From an uncultured delta proteobacterium (GTDB lineage Bacteria > Desulfobacterota > Desulfobulbia > Desulfobulbales > Desulfurivibrionaceae): a DNA stretch of 64,000 nucleotides. The notes beneath the pieces were generated by a model. It searched no databases. It saw nothing but the letters and a program-made list of their open reading frames with translations, and was not told where the DNA came from. A program made the translations under genes and the position numbers. Within the stretch, counting starts at the first letter, position 1. Every line of letters begins with the position of its first letter. The stretch is taken from assembly GCA_903869265.1 (NCBI GenBank), contig CAIPYE010000015.1:62001-126000 (forward strand), read 5' to 3'. Below are positions 63,966 through 64,000 of the stretch, in pieces.

Positions 63966-64000
63966 ATGTCCGATAACGCCCCGCCAAAGCCCCGCGTCTA
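63966..64000 (+). CDS. Start of an unidentified gene, cut by the window end
   Basis: An ATG at 63966 opens a frame (MSDNAPPKPRV) that runs off the window. A weak promoter lies 70 bases upstream; the ribosome site is weak (TTGGAA). Too short to identify. Confidence 0.35.
   Translation, partial: MSDNAPPKPRV

Overview
The window is a protein-dense, GC-rich bacterial chromosome segment. It has no rRNA, tRNA, CRISPR, phage or insertion-sequence genes that I can see. The gene mix points to a Gram-negative Desulfobacterota-type organism, perhaps Desulfobulbia-like. This rests on many PAS hybrid kinases, twin TatA proteins, multihaem-style respiration, ADP-forming acetyl-CoA synthetase and a YkgJ protein. 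The assignment is inference from content, not from a marker gene.

Layout. 1-4.6 kb: the end of an aminoacyl-tRNA-protein transferase gene, a Fur-FeoA fusion, then a proteostasis operon (mini zinc-knuckle protein, Hsp20, Lon) behind a promoter with heat-shock-like features. 4.7-7.7 kb: a PAS hybrid kinase and a DUF2156 protein on the minus strand. 7.8-16.8 kb: a dispersed palindromic repeat, ispH-ftsY-djlA-like-QTMAN-like glycosyltransferase, glgB with a small co-oriented gene, and algH, speB, ykgJ-like and rlmH. 16.8-24.1 kb: nfu-like, rsfS, gpmI, thrC, a cyclic-nucleotide-domain kinase and a purine/methylthioadenosine salvage pair. 24.2-32 kb: a divergent respiratory locus with sulfite dehydrogenase SorAB plus a cytochrome c on one side. 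On the other side are SCO1 and an A2-type caa3 oxidase whose subunit II carries two cytochrome c domains. 32-35 kb: znuABC headed by a ribbon-helix-helix/zinc-knuckle regulator whose promoter holds two matching palindromes.

35-41 kb: two tatA genes with a strong terminator, ppiB, leuB, a Tat-type Rieske lipoprotein and a large hybrid kinase. 41-48 kb: a frameshifted exported protein beside a membrane-bound XRE protein with an EF-hand, then YgiQ, an AEC transporter, RtcB, a P-II-like protein and a membrane protein. 48-57 kb (minus strand): class II aldolase, three receiver proteins, a CoA-transferase fused to a GNAT acetyltransferase, ADP-forming acetyl-CoA synthetase, a second copy of the repeat, AcuB-like and AcuC-like genes. 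57-64 kb: dGTPase, ClC channel, a kinase/receiver pair, and a gene-poor end with a zinc-ribbon reading frame interrupted by UGA.

Three modules hang together functionally. Sulfite electrons could pass from SorAB to cytochrome c and on to the caa3 oxidase. Acetyl-CoA metabolism appears paired with protein (de)acetylation genes (GNAT, AcuB, AcuC). Zinc import appears controlled by a local, non-Zur-like regulator.
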